11,266 bases of DNA from Mesorhizobium sp. (GTDB taxonomy: Bacteria > Pseudomonadota > Alphaproteobacteria > Rhizobiales > Rhizobiaceae): the NCBI GenBank assembly GCA_019509685.1, contig JAEKLU010000236.1, positions 1-11,266 on the forward strand, read 5' to 3'. This document shows, in pieces, positions 1 to 5,449 of this stretch. The translations under genes and the position numbers were made by a program. Each line of letters begins with the position of its first letter. Positions within the stretch are counted from its first letter, which is position 1. The notes beneath the pieces are model-generated. The model searched no databases. It saw nothing but the letters and a program-made list of their open reading frames with translations, and was not told where the DNA came from.

Positions 1-501
1 CCAGAACTCCGACAGCTTCTCAAGCGCGGCGGGTTCGGTGCCCGGCAGCGGCGTGAAGATGCACCAGCGGTTGTCGAAGAGGTCGGCGAAGCCGGCGTCC
101 GGTCCGGATTTTTCCGTGCCGGCCAGCGGATGTCCTGGAATGAAATGCACGCCCGCCGGCACATGCGGCTGCATCTGCGCGATCACGGAAGCCTTGGTCG
201 AGCCGACATCGGTGAGGATGGCGCCCTGCTTCAGCACCGGGGCGATTTCCGCGGCGACGTCGCCGGATGACCCGACCGGCACCGAGACGATGATGAGGTC
301 GGCGTCGCGCACCGCTTCCCTGGCATCCGTCGTGTAGGAATCGCCGAGACCGAGTTCCTCGGCGCGCTTGAGCGTCGATGCGCTGCGCGTCGCAATGGCG
401 ATATGGCGGGCCAGCCCCTCGCGGCGGATGACGCGGGCCAGCGACGACCCGATCAGGCCGATGCCGACCAGCGCTATTTTCTCGAACATCGGTGATGCCA
501 T
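1..501 (-). CDS. tyrC: Prephenate/arogenate (cyclohexadienyl) dehydrogenase, N-terminal part
   Basis: This frame is open from an ATG at 501 down to the window edge (167 codons, no stop), so the C-terminal part lies outside. The protein opens with KIALVGIGLIGSSLARVIRR (residues 8-27), an NAD(P)-binding Rossmann start with GxGxxG. It continues with LIIVSVPVG (about 88-96), ILTDVGSTK and FIPGHPLAGTEKSGP (about 134-148). The GHPxAGxEKSG-type block is characteristic of the TyrA family, which oxidatively decarboxylates prephenate to 4-hydroxyphenylpyruvate or arogenate to tyrosine. The substrate cannot be told from the sequence. A second in-frame ATG lies at 489, just before the Rossmann strand; 501 is preferred because it sits six bases after the hisC stop, as expected in a tightly packed operon. 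Naming it tyrC rather than tyrA follows rhizobial practice for monofunctional enzymes next to an aminotransferase. Confidence 0.93.
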   Translation of the reverse strand, partial: MASPMFEKIALVGIGLIGSSLARVIRREGLARHIAIATRSASTLKRAEELGLGDSYTTDAREAVRDADLIIVSVPVGSSGDVAAEIAPVLKQGAILTDVGSTKASVIAQMQPHVPAGVHFIPGHPLAGTEKSGPDAGFADLFDNRWCIFTPLPGTEPAALEKLSEFW

Positions 502-507
502 GGTGTT

Positions 508-1611
508 TTAACTTTTCAGGAAAATCGTCAGCGCATCGACGACGCCGCGATTGGCCTCCTCGGTGCCGACGCTCATGCGCAGCGCGTTGGGAAAGCCGTA
601 GCCGGTGACGCGGCGCAGGATATAGCCACGCTGGCTGAGATAATCGTCGGCGGCCGCCGCGGAGTGCTTCTTGTCGTCGGGGAAGTGGATCAGCAGGAAA
701 TTGCCGACGCTGGGCGTCACCCTGAGGCCGAGTTTCGTCAGTTCCTCGCCGAGCCAGGTCAGCCATTTCTCGTTGTGCAGCACGCTGCGCTCGACATGGG
801 CGCGGTCGCGGATCGAAGCGATGCCGGCCTCGATGGCGGTGGCATTGACGTTGAACGGACCGCGAATGCGGTTGATCGCATCCACGATATGCGCCGGTCC
901 GTACATCCAGCCGACCCGGGCGCCGCCAAGGCCGAGCTTGGAGAAGGTGCGCGTCATCACCACGTTCTCAGCGCTTCCGGCAAGCTCGATGCCGGCTTCG
1001 TAGTCGTTGCGGCGGACATACTCTGCATAGGCGGCATCCAGCACCAGAAGCACGTTCTTCGGCAGGCCGGCATGCAGGCGGCGTACCTCACTGAACGGCA
1101 GGTACGTGCCGGTCGGATTGTTGGGGTTGGCGAGGAACACGATCCGCGTCGCGGGCGTCACGGCCGCCAGGATTGCGTCGACATCGGCGCGCTCCTCGGT
1201 TTCCTTGACAGCGACCGGCCTGGCGCCTGCCGCCTGGATGTAGATCTTATAGACCATGAAGGCGTGCTCGGTGAACACGGCCTCGTCGCCGGGCGAAAGA
1301 TAGGTCTGCGCCAACAGCCCCAGGATCTCGTCTGAGCCGTTGGAGCAGATGATGTTTGCCGGGTTGAGGCCATGTACCTCGGCGATCGCTTCGCGCAACC
1401 GGCGGGCCGAACCGTCGGGATAGACATCCAACTTGGCAGCCACGTCCCGCGCCGCCTCGATCGCCTTCGGCGAGGGCCCGAGCGGGTTCTCGTTCGACGA
1501 CAGTTTGTAGACCTTCGTTACCCCGGCCGGCGCCGTGCTCTTGCCGGGCACGTAGGCCTCGATGTCCATGATGCCCGCGCGGGGCGTCGGACGTGGCTGA
1601 TCCTGCTTCAT
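508..1611 (-). CDS. hisC: Histidinol-phosphate / aromatic aminotransferase (HisC family)
   Basis: This 367-residue pyridoxal-phosphate enzyme belongs to aminotransferase class I/II, HisC subfamily, and has the usual HisC length. Landmarks are [13 protein letters not shown] (36-48), [11 protein letters not shown] (88-98), [12 protein letters not shown] (159-170), LDAAYAEYV (191-199) with D192 and Y195 near the cofactor, and [16 protein letters not shown] (220-235), where K225 should form the Schiff base. The C-terminal [10 protein letters not shown] carries the expected substrate-carboxylate arginine. The open frame runs on upstream to 1884, but that extension crosses the antisense of the metX riboswitch and resembles nothing, so the ATG at 1611 (MKQDQPRP) is chosen; no strong Shine-Dalgarno is visible. 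HisC converts imidazole-acetol phosphate to histidinol phosphate. Lying six bases before tyrC and not in a his cluster, this copy may act mainly on prephenate or 4-hydroxyphenylpyruvate, as suggested for HisC paralogues beside tyrC in other alphaproteobacteria (inference). Confidence 0.93.
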   Translation of the reverse strand: MKQDQPRPTPRAGIMDIEAYVPGKSTAPAGVTKVYKLSSNENPLGPSPKAIEAARDVAAKLDVYPDGSARRLREAIAEVHGLNPANIICSNGSDEILGLLAQTYLSPGDEAVFTEHAFMVYKIYIQAAGARPVAVKETEERADVDAILAAVTPATRIVFLANPNNPTGTYLPFSEVRRLHAGLPKNVLLVLDAAYAEYVRRNDYEAGIELAGSAENVVMTRTFSKLGLGGARVGWMYGPAHIVDAINRIRGPFNVNATAIEAGIASIRDRAHVERSVLHNEKWLTWLGEELTKLGLRVTPSVGNFLLIHFPDDKKHSAAAADDYLSQRGYILRRVTGYGFPNALRMSVGTEEANRGVVDALTIFLKS

Positions 1612-1708
1612 GTCACAAATCCGTCGAGAAGGCCTTGAGGCCGCAGCGGAAATACAGGCCATGGCGCGGAATGTCGAGTGCCAGCGCTTTGGGCGCGCAG
1701 CCTTGCCG

Positions 1709-1737
1709 TTGACGAAGCGCGGCGCTGGTTCTAGAAC
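1709..1737 (+). promoter_or_regulatory. Candidate sigma-70 promoter for the metX riboswitch transcript
   Basis: A TTGACG hexamer (1709-1714) and TAGAAC (1732-1737) are separated by exactly 17 bases. This gives a near-consensus -35 and a weaker -10. Transcription would begin around 1743-1746, a few bases before the riboswitch stem at 1752, so the whole aptamer would be in the leader. The placement is the main support; the -10 match alone would not be convincing. Confidence 0.5.
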
Positions 1738-1751
1738 AGCAGCAACACTTC

Positions 1752-1804
1752 CGTGGTGATTTGGCCGGTCGGCTTGCAGCCACGTTAAACAATTCGCTAA
1801 AGGG
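1752..1804 (+). promoter_or_regulatory. SAM-II riboswitch (metA/metX leader)
   Basis: The stretch matches the conserved SAM-II pattern. Stem P1 is CGTGG (1752-1756) paired with CCACG (1780-1784). The loop contains TGATTTG and GGCTTGCAGCC. The 3' part contains the hallmark TTAAACAATTCGCTAAAGG (1785-1803). Plausible pseudoknot pairs are C1765-G1803 and C1766-G1802, plus GGC 1771-1773 with GCT 1796-1798. SAM-II aptamers bind S-adenosylmethionine and are found mainly in alphaproteobacteria ahead of methionine genes including metX, which fits the downstream gene here. High SAM should lower metX-metW expression. The aptamer ends more than 100 bases before the metX start, and a terminator hairpin lies between them, so control is probably at transcription rather than by direct masking of the ribosome site (inference). 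Confidence 0.95.
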
Positions 1805-1827
1805 CCGTTTGCAACCTGTAAACCGGC
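1804..1827 (+). promoter_or_regulatory. Possible antiterminator hairpin
   Basis: GCCGTTT (1804-1810) can pair with AAACCGGC (1820-1827), leaving one bulged C and a 9-base loop. This uses the same AACCGGC bases that form the 5' arm of the terminator at 1821-1851, so the two hairpins exclude each other. The 5' arm abuts the last pseudoknot bases of the aptamer (1802-1803). SAM binding could therefore disfavour this hairpin and let the terminator form. This is a reading of base pairing only. Confidence 0.4.
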
Positions 1828-1851
1828 TTTGCGAAGGCAGGCCGGTTTTTT
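1821..1851 (+). terminator. Intrinsic terminator between SAM-II aptamer and metX
   Basis: AACCGGC (1821-1827) pairs perfectly with GCCGGTT (1841-1847) around a 13-base loop, and the stem runs into six consecutive T residues (1846-1851). It lies 17 bases after the aptamer and about 60 bases before the metX start. That is the expected position for an expression platform that stops transcription when SAM is bound. Confidence 0.85.
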
Positions 1852-1912
1852 GTTGTCCGCCGGCCCGGACACCGCATCGGGCAAGATCGATGCGGCATGG
1901 ATGAGGACTGCA

Positions 1913-3082
1913 ATGGCCGCTCAGCGCGCTGCACGAACCAATGACGAGGCCGACCATCCGTCGAGCCCGCTGCTGCAGTTCGGCCCCGACCGGCCACTGC
2001 AGCTCGACGCCGGCACCCTGCTGTCGCCGTTCCAAATCGCCTACCAGACGTATGGCACGCTCAACGATGCTCGCTCCAATGCGATCCTGGTCTGCCATGC
2101 GCTGACCGGCGACCAGCATGTCGCCAGCACCAATCCGGTAACCGGCAAGCCGGGCTGGTGGGAAGTGCTGATCGGCCCCGGCAAGATCATCGATACCAAC
2201 CGCTTCTTCGTCATTTGCTCCAATGTCATCGGCGGCTGTCTCGGTTCGACCGGTCCCGCCTCGACCAACCCGGTGACCGGCAAGCCTTACGGGCTCGAGC
2301 TGCCGATCATCACCATCCGCGACATGGTGCGCGCGCAGGCGATGCTGGTCGACCATTTCGGCATCGAAAAGCTGTTTTGCGTGCTCGGCGGCTCGATGGG
2401 CGGCATGCAGGTGCTGGAATGGGCCGCCAGCCATTCCGAGCGCGTCTTCTGCGCGCTGCCGATCGCCACCGGCGCCCGTCATTCCTCGCAAAACATCGCC
2501 TTCCACGAAGTCGGCAGGCAGGCCGTGATGGCCGATCCGGACTGGCACGGCGGCAAATATCTCGATTTGGGCAAGCGCCCTGAAAAAGGGCTCGCTGTCG
2601 CCCGCATGGCCGCCCATATCACTTACCTGTCGGAAGCGGCGCTGCACCGCAAATTCGGCCGCAACCTGCAGGACCGCGAGGCGCTGACCTTCGGCTTCGA
2701 CGCCGATTTCCAGATCGAAAGCTATCTGCGCCACCAGGGCATGACCTTCGTCGATCGCTTCGACGCCAACTCCTATCTCTATTTGACCCGCGCGATGGAC
2801 TATTTCGACCTCGCCGCCGACCATGGCGGACGCCTGGCCGATGCCTTCGCCGGCACCAAGACGCGCTTCTGCCTGGTATCCTTCACCAGCGACTGGCTGT
2901 TCCCGACCGAGGAAAGCCGCTCGGTCGTGCATGCGCTCAACGCCGCCGGCGCCTCCGTCTCCTTCGTCGAGATCGAGACCGATCGCGGCCACGACGCCTT
3001 CCTGCTCGACGAGCCGGAACTGTTTGCGGCGATCAACGGCTTCATCGCCTCGGCCGCCCGTGCGAGAGGGCTCAGCGCATGA
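1913..3082 (+). CDS. metX: Homoserine O-acetyltransferase (MetX)
   Basis: This 389-residue alpha/beta-hydrolase-fold acyltransferase activates the hydroxyl of L-homoserine for methionine synthesis, normally using acetyl-CoA. Visible family blocks are [11 protein letters not shown] (41-51), CHALTGDQH (61-69), VLIGPGK followed by [20 protein letters not shown] (94-113), and the nucleophile elbow LGGSMGG with S161. The rest of the catalytic triad is D327 (SDWLF) and H360 (RGHDAFLL). The open frame begins earlier (1829), inside the terminator hairpin. The ATG at 1913 is chosen because GAGGA (1903-1907) lies five bases upstream and the protein then has the usual MetX length; an ATG at 1901 is the alternative. 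Expression should be controlled by the SAM-II leader. The stop codon lies within a palindromic repeat. MetW follows 58 bases later; in proteobacteria the pair is commonly found together. Acetyl versus succinyl specificity cannot be settled by eye. Confidence 0.96.
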   Translation: MAAQRAARTNDEADHPSSPLLQFGPDRPLQLDAGTLLSPFQIAYQTYGTLNDARSNAILVCHALTGDQHVASTNPVTGKPGWWEVLIGPGKIIDTNRFFVICSNVIGGCLGSTGPASTNPVTGKPYGLELPIITIRDMVRAQAMLVDHFGIEKLFCVLGGSMGGMQVLEWAASHSERVFCALPIATGARHSSQNIAFHEVGRQAVMADPDWHGGKYLDLGKRPEKGLAVARMAAHITYLSEAALHRKFGRNLQDREALTFGFDADFQIESYLRHQGMTFVDRFDANSYLYLTRAMDYFDLAADHGGRLADAFAGTKTRFCLVSFTSDWLFPTEESRSVVHALNAAGASVSFVEIETDRGHDAFLLDEPELFAAINGFIASAARARGLSA

Positions 3083-3122
3083 CCCCGAAAAGTTGCAGAC
3101 TTTTCGGACCGGGATCATGCGC
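3075..3122. repeat. Palindromic intergenic repeat at the metX-metW junction
   Basis: This is a near-complete 48-base palindrome. The outer arms are GCGCATGA (3075-3082) and TCATGCGC (3115-3122). The inner arms are CCGAAAAGT (3085-3093) and ACTTTTCGG (3099-3107), with a TGCAG loop. Between the arms the pairing is imperfect. It resembles the small dispersed palindromes of rhizobial genomes that start with GCATGA and end with TCATGC. Its left arm supplies the last bases of metX, including the TGA stop. It lacks a T-run, so it is not a classical terminator, but it would form a strong hairpin in the metX-metW message and might stabilise or separate the two cistrons (inference). Confidence 0.8.
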
Positions 3123-3140
3123 CAGGCAGGAGGCGAAGTC

Positions 3141-3755
3141 ATGAGCGTCAACCGCGCCCAGCGTGTCGATCTCGAGGTCGTCACCGATCTCATCCCGCCA
3201 AACTCGCGTGTCCTCGACGTCGGCTCGGGCGACGGCTTGCTTTTGGAACTGCTGCAGGAGACCAAGCAGGTCGACGGCCGCGGGCTCGAACTGTCGCAGC
3301 GTGGCGTCAACGAATGTGTGGCGCGCGGCCTCTCGGTCATCCAGGGCGACGCCGACACCGATCTGAAATTCTATCCCGACAAGGGCTTCGATTTCGTCGT
3401 GCTGTCGCAGACCATGCAGGCGACCCGCAACCCGAAGATCGTTCTCGACGAGTTGCTCAGGATCGGCAACCGCGCCATCGTCTCCTTCCCCAATTTCGGC
3501 CACTGGCGCGTGCGCTTCTCGCTGCTGGTCAAGGGCAGGATGCCGGTCACCAAGGACCTGCCCTATTCCTGGTACGACACCCCCAATATCCACTTCTGCA
3601 CCATCCGCGACTTCGTCAATCTGTGCGAGGAGCTTGGCGCGACGGTCGAAAAGGCGACCGCGCTCGACGCCGCCGGCCAGAAGATCGGCCTGTCGATGCC
3701 CTGGTGGTTCTGGAATTTCTTCGGCCAGCAGGCGGTGTTTTTGCTGAAGCGTTAG
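3141..3755 (+). CDS. metW: Methionine biosynthesis protein MetW
   Basis: This 204-residue protein is of the MetW family, a class I methyltransferase-like fold. Motif I is RVLDVGSGDGLLLELL (23-38). It is followed by GRGLELSQRGVNECVARGL, VIQGDAD and FDFVVLSQTMQATRNP. The C-terminal half carries the MetW-typical VSFPNFGHWRVR and LPYSWYDTPNIHFCTIRDF blocks. MetW works with MetX in the homoserine acylation step; whether it methylates anything is unsettled. The start at 3141 is fixed by AGGAGG (3128-3133), seven bases upstream; an in-frame ATG at 3117 lies inside the palindromic repeat and is less likely. It follows metX on the same strand and should share its SAM-II-controlled transcript, although the repeat between them may uncouple the two. 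Confidence 0.95.
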   Translation: MSVNRAQRVDLEVVTDLIPPNSRVLDVGSGDGLLLELLQETKQVDGRGLELSQRGVNECVARGLSVIQGDADTDLKFYPDKGFDFVVLSQTMQATRNPKIVLDELLRIGNRAIVSFPNFGHWRVRFSLLVKGRMPVTKDLPYSWYDTPNIHFCTIRDFVNLCEELGATVEKATALDAAGQKIGLSMPWWFWNFFGQQAVFLLKR

Positions 3756-3786
3756 CCTGCGGCGTGAATTCCTCATGCATGGGCTG

Positions 3787-4107
3787 TCAGCCAAGCACAT
3801 CCGTAGCCTTGTGCGGATGCTCGACGCCGTCAACGACGATCACGTCGGAGTTCGAATTTTCGAGGCGCAACGAAAGGATCGCCTGGTAGGCCGGCGAATT
3901 GTACCAGTCCCGCACATGCTGCCTGTCCGGGAATTCAATGACGATGAGATGTCCAGGCCAATCGTTTTCGATTACCTCGACCTCACCGCCATGCACGAGG
4001 AAGCGGCCGCCGAAAGGCGCCAGCGTGGCATCGATCTTTTCCAGATATTCGGTCATCCACGGACCGGGCGTGACATCGCGCATGTGAGCAACGGCGTAAG
4101 CAGTCAT
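3787..4107 (-). CDS. DUF1330 family protein
   Basis: This 106-residue protein begins MTAYAVAHMRDVTPGPWM and matches the DUF1330 pattern. An N-terminal YAVAHMRD strand is followed by a central YLEKIDATLAPFGGRFLVHG, then GHLIVIEFPD and a late WYNSPAYQAIL helix. This order is typical of small dimeric alpha/beta-barrel (ferredoxin-like) proteins. Their biochemical role is unknown, so no function is assigned. Two adjacent ATG codons are possible (4110 and 4107). The Shine-Dalgarno AAGGAG is only three bases from the first and six from the second, so 4107 is chosen. The gene converges with metW, with 31 bases between their stops, and has no partner on its own strand, so it is probably transcribed alone. 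Confidence 0.88.
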   Translation of the reverse strand: MTAYAVAHMRDVTPGPWMTEYLEKIDATLAPFGGRFLVHGGEVEVIENDWPGHLIVIEFPDRQHVRDWYNSPAYQAILSLRLENSNSDVIVVDGVEHPHKATDVLG

Positions 4108-4352
4108 CATCTACTCCTTCATTGGAAGCCGACCTCCGGCTTGATGGGAGCAGGTTGCAAGATCGAGGTATTCCCGTCGATTACCTCTGAAGTCATCATT
4201 TCGAGGATACGAAGCGGGGATGGCGAGATCGCCGGCCGCCAACAGTGTTGCTTTCGCAGCGCGGCCGAAGAAAAACCGCTTCCCGCCAAGACACATCAAC
4301 GTGACAGCGACACCTGCTTCTTGTTAGCGTCTTCGGACAATTTGGGGGGAGC
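4108..4352. other. Intergenic region between the DUF1330 and glycosyltransferase genes
   Basis: This is a divergent intergenic stretch that should hold the promoters of both flanking genes, but no convincing -35/-10 pair stands out. Its base composition is less GC-rich than the genes. Short open frames here (for example 4111-4299 on the minus strand) show no recognisable family. A 6-base inverted repeat, GAGGTA (4165-4170) and TACCTC (4182-4187), is too short to call an operator. Confidence 0.5.
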
Positions 4353-4406
4353 ATGCATAACGAACCACAGCAGATCCTTCGGGCAATTCGCCGAGCCGGG
4401 ACCTAA
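4353..4406 (+). CDS. Possible 17-codon leader ORF upstream of the glycosyltransferase
   Basis: An ATG at 4353 follows a GGGGGGAG ribosome-site-like run (4344-4351) and encodes MHNEPQQILRAIRRAGT, ending with TAA at 4404-4406. It is in the same frame as the glycosyltransferase that starts nine bases later at 4416. The glycosyltransferase itself lacks a good Shine-Dalgarno. The ORF may be a leader peptide that delivers ribosomes to the main start, or the former N-terminus of the glycosyltransferase cut off by one stop codon. It may also be chance: 17 codons give no coding statistics. Confidence 0.25.
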   Translation: MHNEPQQILRAIRRAGT

Positions 4407-4415
4407 CCAAGCCAG

Positions 4416-5345
4416 ATGCCGACCGAAGCGGTTCCGCTGATCACAGTCATCACGCCGACACACAACCGGCGCAGCCAGGTTGTGCGCGCGGTGGAAAGTG
4501 TTCTGGCCCAGACACTTACCCGCTTTGAGCATATTGTGGTCGACGATGGTTCGACCGATGCCACGGCCGCCGCGCTGGCCGAAATTCGCGATCCAAGGCT
4601 GATCTATGTCGGCGCCAAATGGCGCGGCGCCAATGCCGCGCGCAATGCCGGTATCGAGCGGGCGCGGGCGCCGGTGGTGACCTTCCTCGATTCGGACGAC
4701 GTCTATCTGCCGGACCGTCTGGAGCGGACGCTGGCGCAGTTCGATCGGAACCCATCGCTCGAGGTGTTGATCAGCTCCTTCCTGTCGGTGAAGGGCGGCC
4801 ACAGCACCAAATGCATCAATCGCGAGGGCTTTCTGGACAAGGGCACGCTGCAGCGCGCTTTGGTTTCACAGACCATGTTCATCGCCGGCTCGGCGATCAC
4901 CGCGCGTCATGAATCGCTGCTTGCGATCGGCGGCTATGACAGCGACGTCGCGCGCATGCAGGACCTCGAATTGCTGCTGCGTTTTTCCCAGCGCGGCGGG
5001 GCCATGCTGTCCGAAGTTATCGATTGGAAGAAATACCATTCCGAGAATTCGATCTCCCGGCGCCGTAACGGCTATGTCGAGGCCTATGCCAACCTGATCG
5101 ACAAGCACCCCTATATTGCCGACCGCTATCCCGATGTGCCGCCTTACATGATCACGCGTCAGATCATCGCCGATGTCCTCAAGGGCAGGTTGCCGGCGGC
5201 ATTTTCGGGCTATCACGCCAACCGATCGTCCAAGGCGCTCGGCTATTCGGTGGTGCAACTGCTGCGCGGCTATGTCGCCGGCCGCCGCTGGCGTCGCGAT
5301 TGCCGTGGCGAATTCCGCGCCAAATACGGCGCTCGACCAGCCTGA
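4416..5345 (+). CDS. Family 2 glycosyltransferase (GT-A fold)
   Basis: This 309-residue protein begins like a GT2 enzyme: LITVITPTHNRRSQVVRAVE (8-27), then IVVDDGSTDAT (40-50) with the nucleotide-binding aspartates. RGANAARNAGIERARAPVVT leads to the metal-binding FLDSDDVYLPDRL (90-102). The block MQDLELLLRFSQRGG (about 186-200) resembles the catalytic-base region of the family. There is no signal peptide or clear membrane segment, so it is probably cytosolic or peripheral and transfers a sugar from a nucleotide-sugar to a cell-surface glycan; donor and acceptor are unknown. No polysaccharide genes lie alongside, which is unusual for GT2 enzymes that build capsule or O-antigen. The ATG at 4416 is the only start before the conserved strand, because an in-frame TAA lies at 4404. 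The ribosome site is weak. Confidence 0.9.
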   Translation: MPTEAVPLITVITPTHNRRSQVVRAVESVLAQTLTRFEHIVVDDGSTDATAAALAEIRDPRLIYVGAKWRGANAARNAGIERARAPVVTFLDSDDVYLPDRLERTLAQFDRNPSLEVLISSFLSVKGGHSTKCINREGFLDKGTLQRALVSQTMFIAGSAITARHESLLAIGGYDSDVARMQDLELLLRFSQRGGAMLSEVIDWKKYHSENSISRRRNGYVEAYANLIDKHPYIADRYPDVPPYMITRQIIADVLKGRLPAAFSGYHANRSSKALGYSVVQLLRGYVAGRRWRRDCRGEFRAKYGARPA

Positions 5346-5365
5346 GCCAGGACCAGCTTTTAGAA

Positions 5366-5397
5366 CAATTCCAGGAAAGGCGATTCCGGAATTGCGT
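5366..5397. repeat. AATTCC-type palindromic repeat, short copy
   Basis: CAATTCCAGGAA (5366-5377) faces TTCCGGAATTG (5384-5394) as an inverted repeat with one unpaired base, and the unit ends GCGT. The same opening and the same CCGGAATTGCGT ending recur at 11067-11111, where the middle is about 13 bases longer. Both copies are intergenic. This type of short palindrome is dispersed in rhizobial genomes. Confidence 0.75.
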
Positions 5398-5413
5398 CAA
5401 AACAAAGAGTTAG

Positions 5414-5449
5414 AGCGCGTCGTCTGAATCCGTTTCAGCGCGACGCGCT
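5414..5449 (-). terminator. Hairpin between convergent genes, likely terminator for the ABC transporter gene
   Basis: The outer stem is AGCGCGTCG (5414-5422) with CGACGCGCT (5441-5449), nine perfect pairs. An inner stem pairs CTGAA (5424-5428) with TTCAG (5434-5438). The hairpin begins immediately after the TAA stop (5452-5450) of the transporter gene. In that direction it runs into CTAACTCTTTGTTTT, a moderately T-rich tail. Read from the glycosyltransferase side only TTT follows, so it may work in both directions but better on the minus strand. It could also belong to the adjacent dispersed repeat. Confidence 0.55.

Noticed and set aside
20..766. Minus-strand frame of 248 codons and several plus-strand frames over tyrC-hisC
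   Set aside because: They are out of frame with the clear TyrC and HisC motifs and consist of arginine-rich, low-complexity translations.
1612..1884. N-terminal extension of the hisC frame (up to 91 further codons)
   Set aside because: It crosses the antisense of the metX promoter, riboswitch and terminator, has no recognisable homology, and HisC has its normal length from the ATG at 1611.
1829..1912. Upstream extension of the metX frame
   Set aside because: It begins inside the terminator hairpin, and the ATG at 1913 has a well-spaced ribosome site and gives the usual MetX length.
1613..3358. Long minus-strand open frame (581 codons) opposite metX and metW
   Set aside because: It is the antisense shadow of two well-supported genes in GC-rich DNA and shows no domain; the composition is typical of shadow frames.
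4165..4187. GAGGTA/TACCTC inverted repeat in the 4108-4352 gap
   Set aside because: Six-base arms with an 11-base spacer are common by chance, and no second copy or nearby promoter supports an operator.
4111..4299. Minus-strand 62-codon frame in the gap before the glycosyltransferase gene
   Set aside because: It would end directly ahead of the DUF1330 start, but has no recognisable motif and no convincing ribosome site.
4296..4802. Minus-strand 168-codon frame over the glycosyltransferase start
   Set aside because: It is antisense to the conserved GT2 N-terminal motifs and has no family resemblance.
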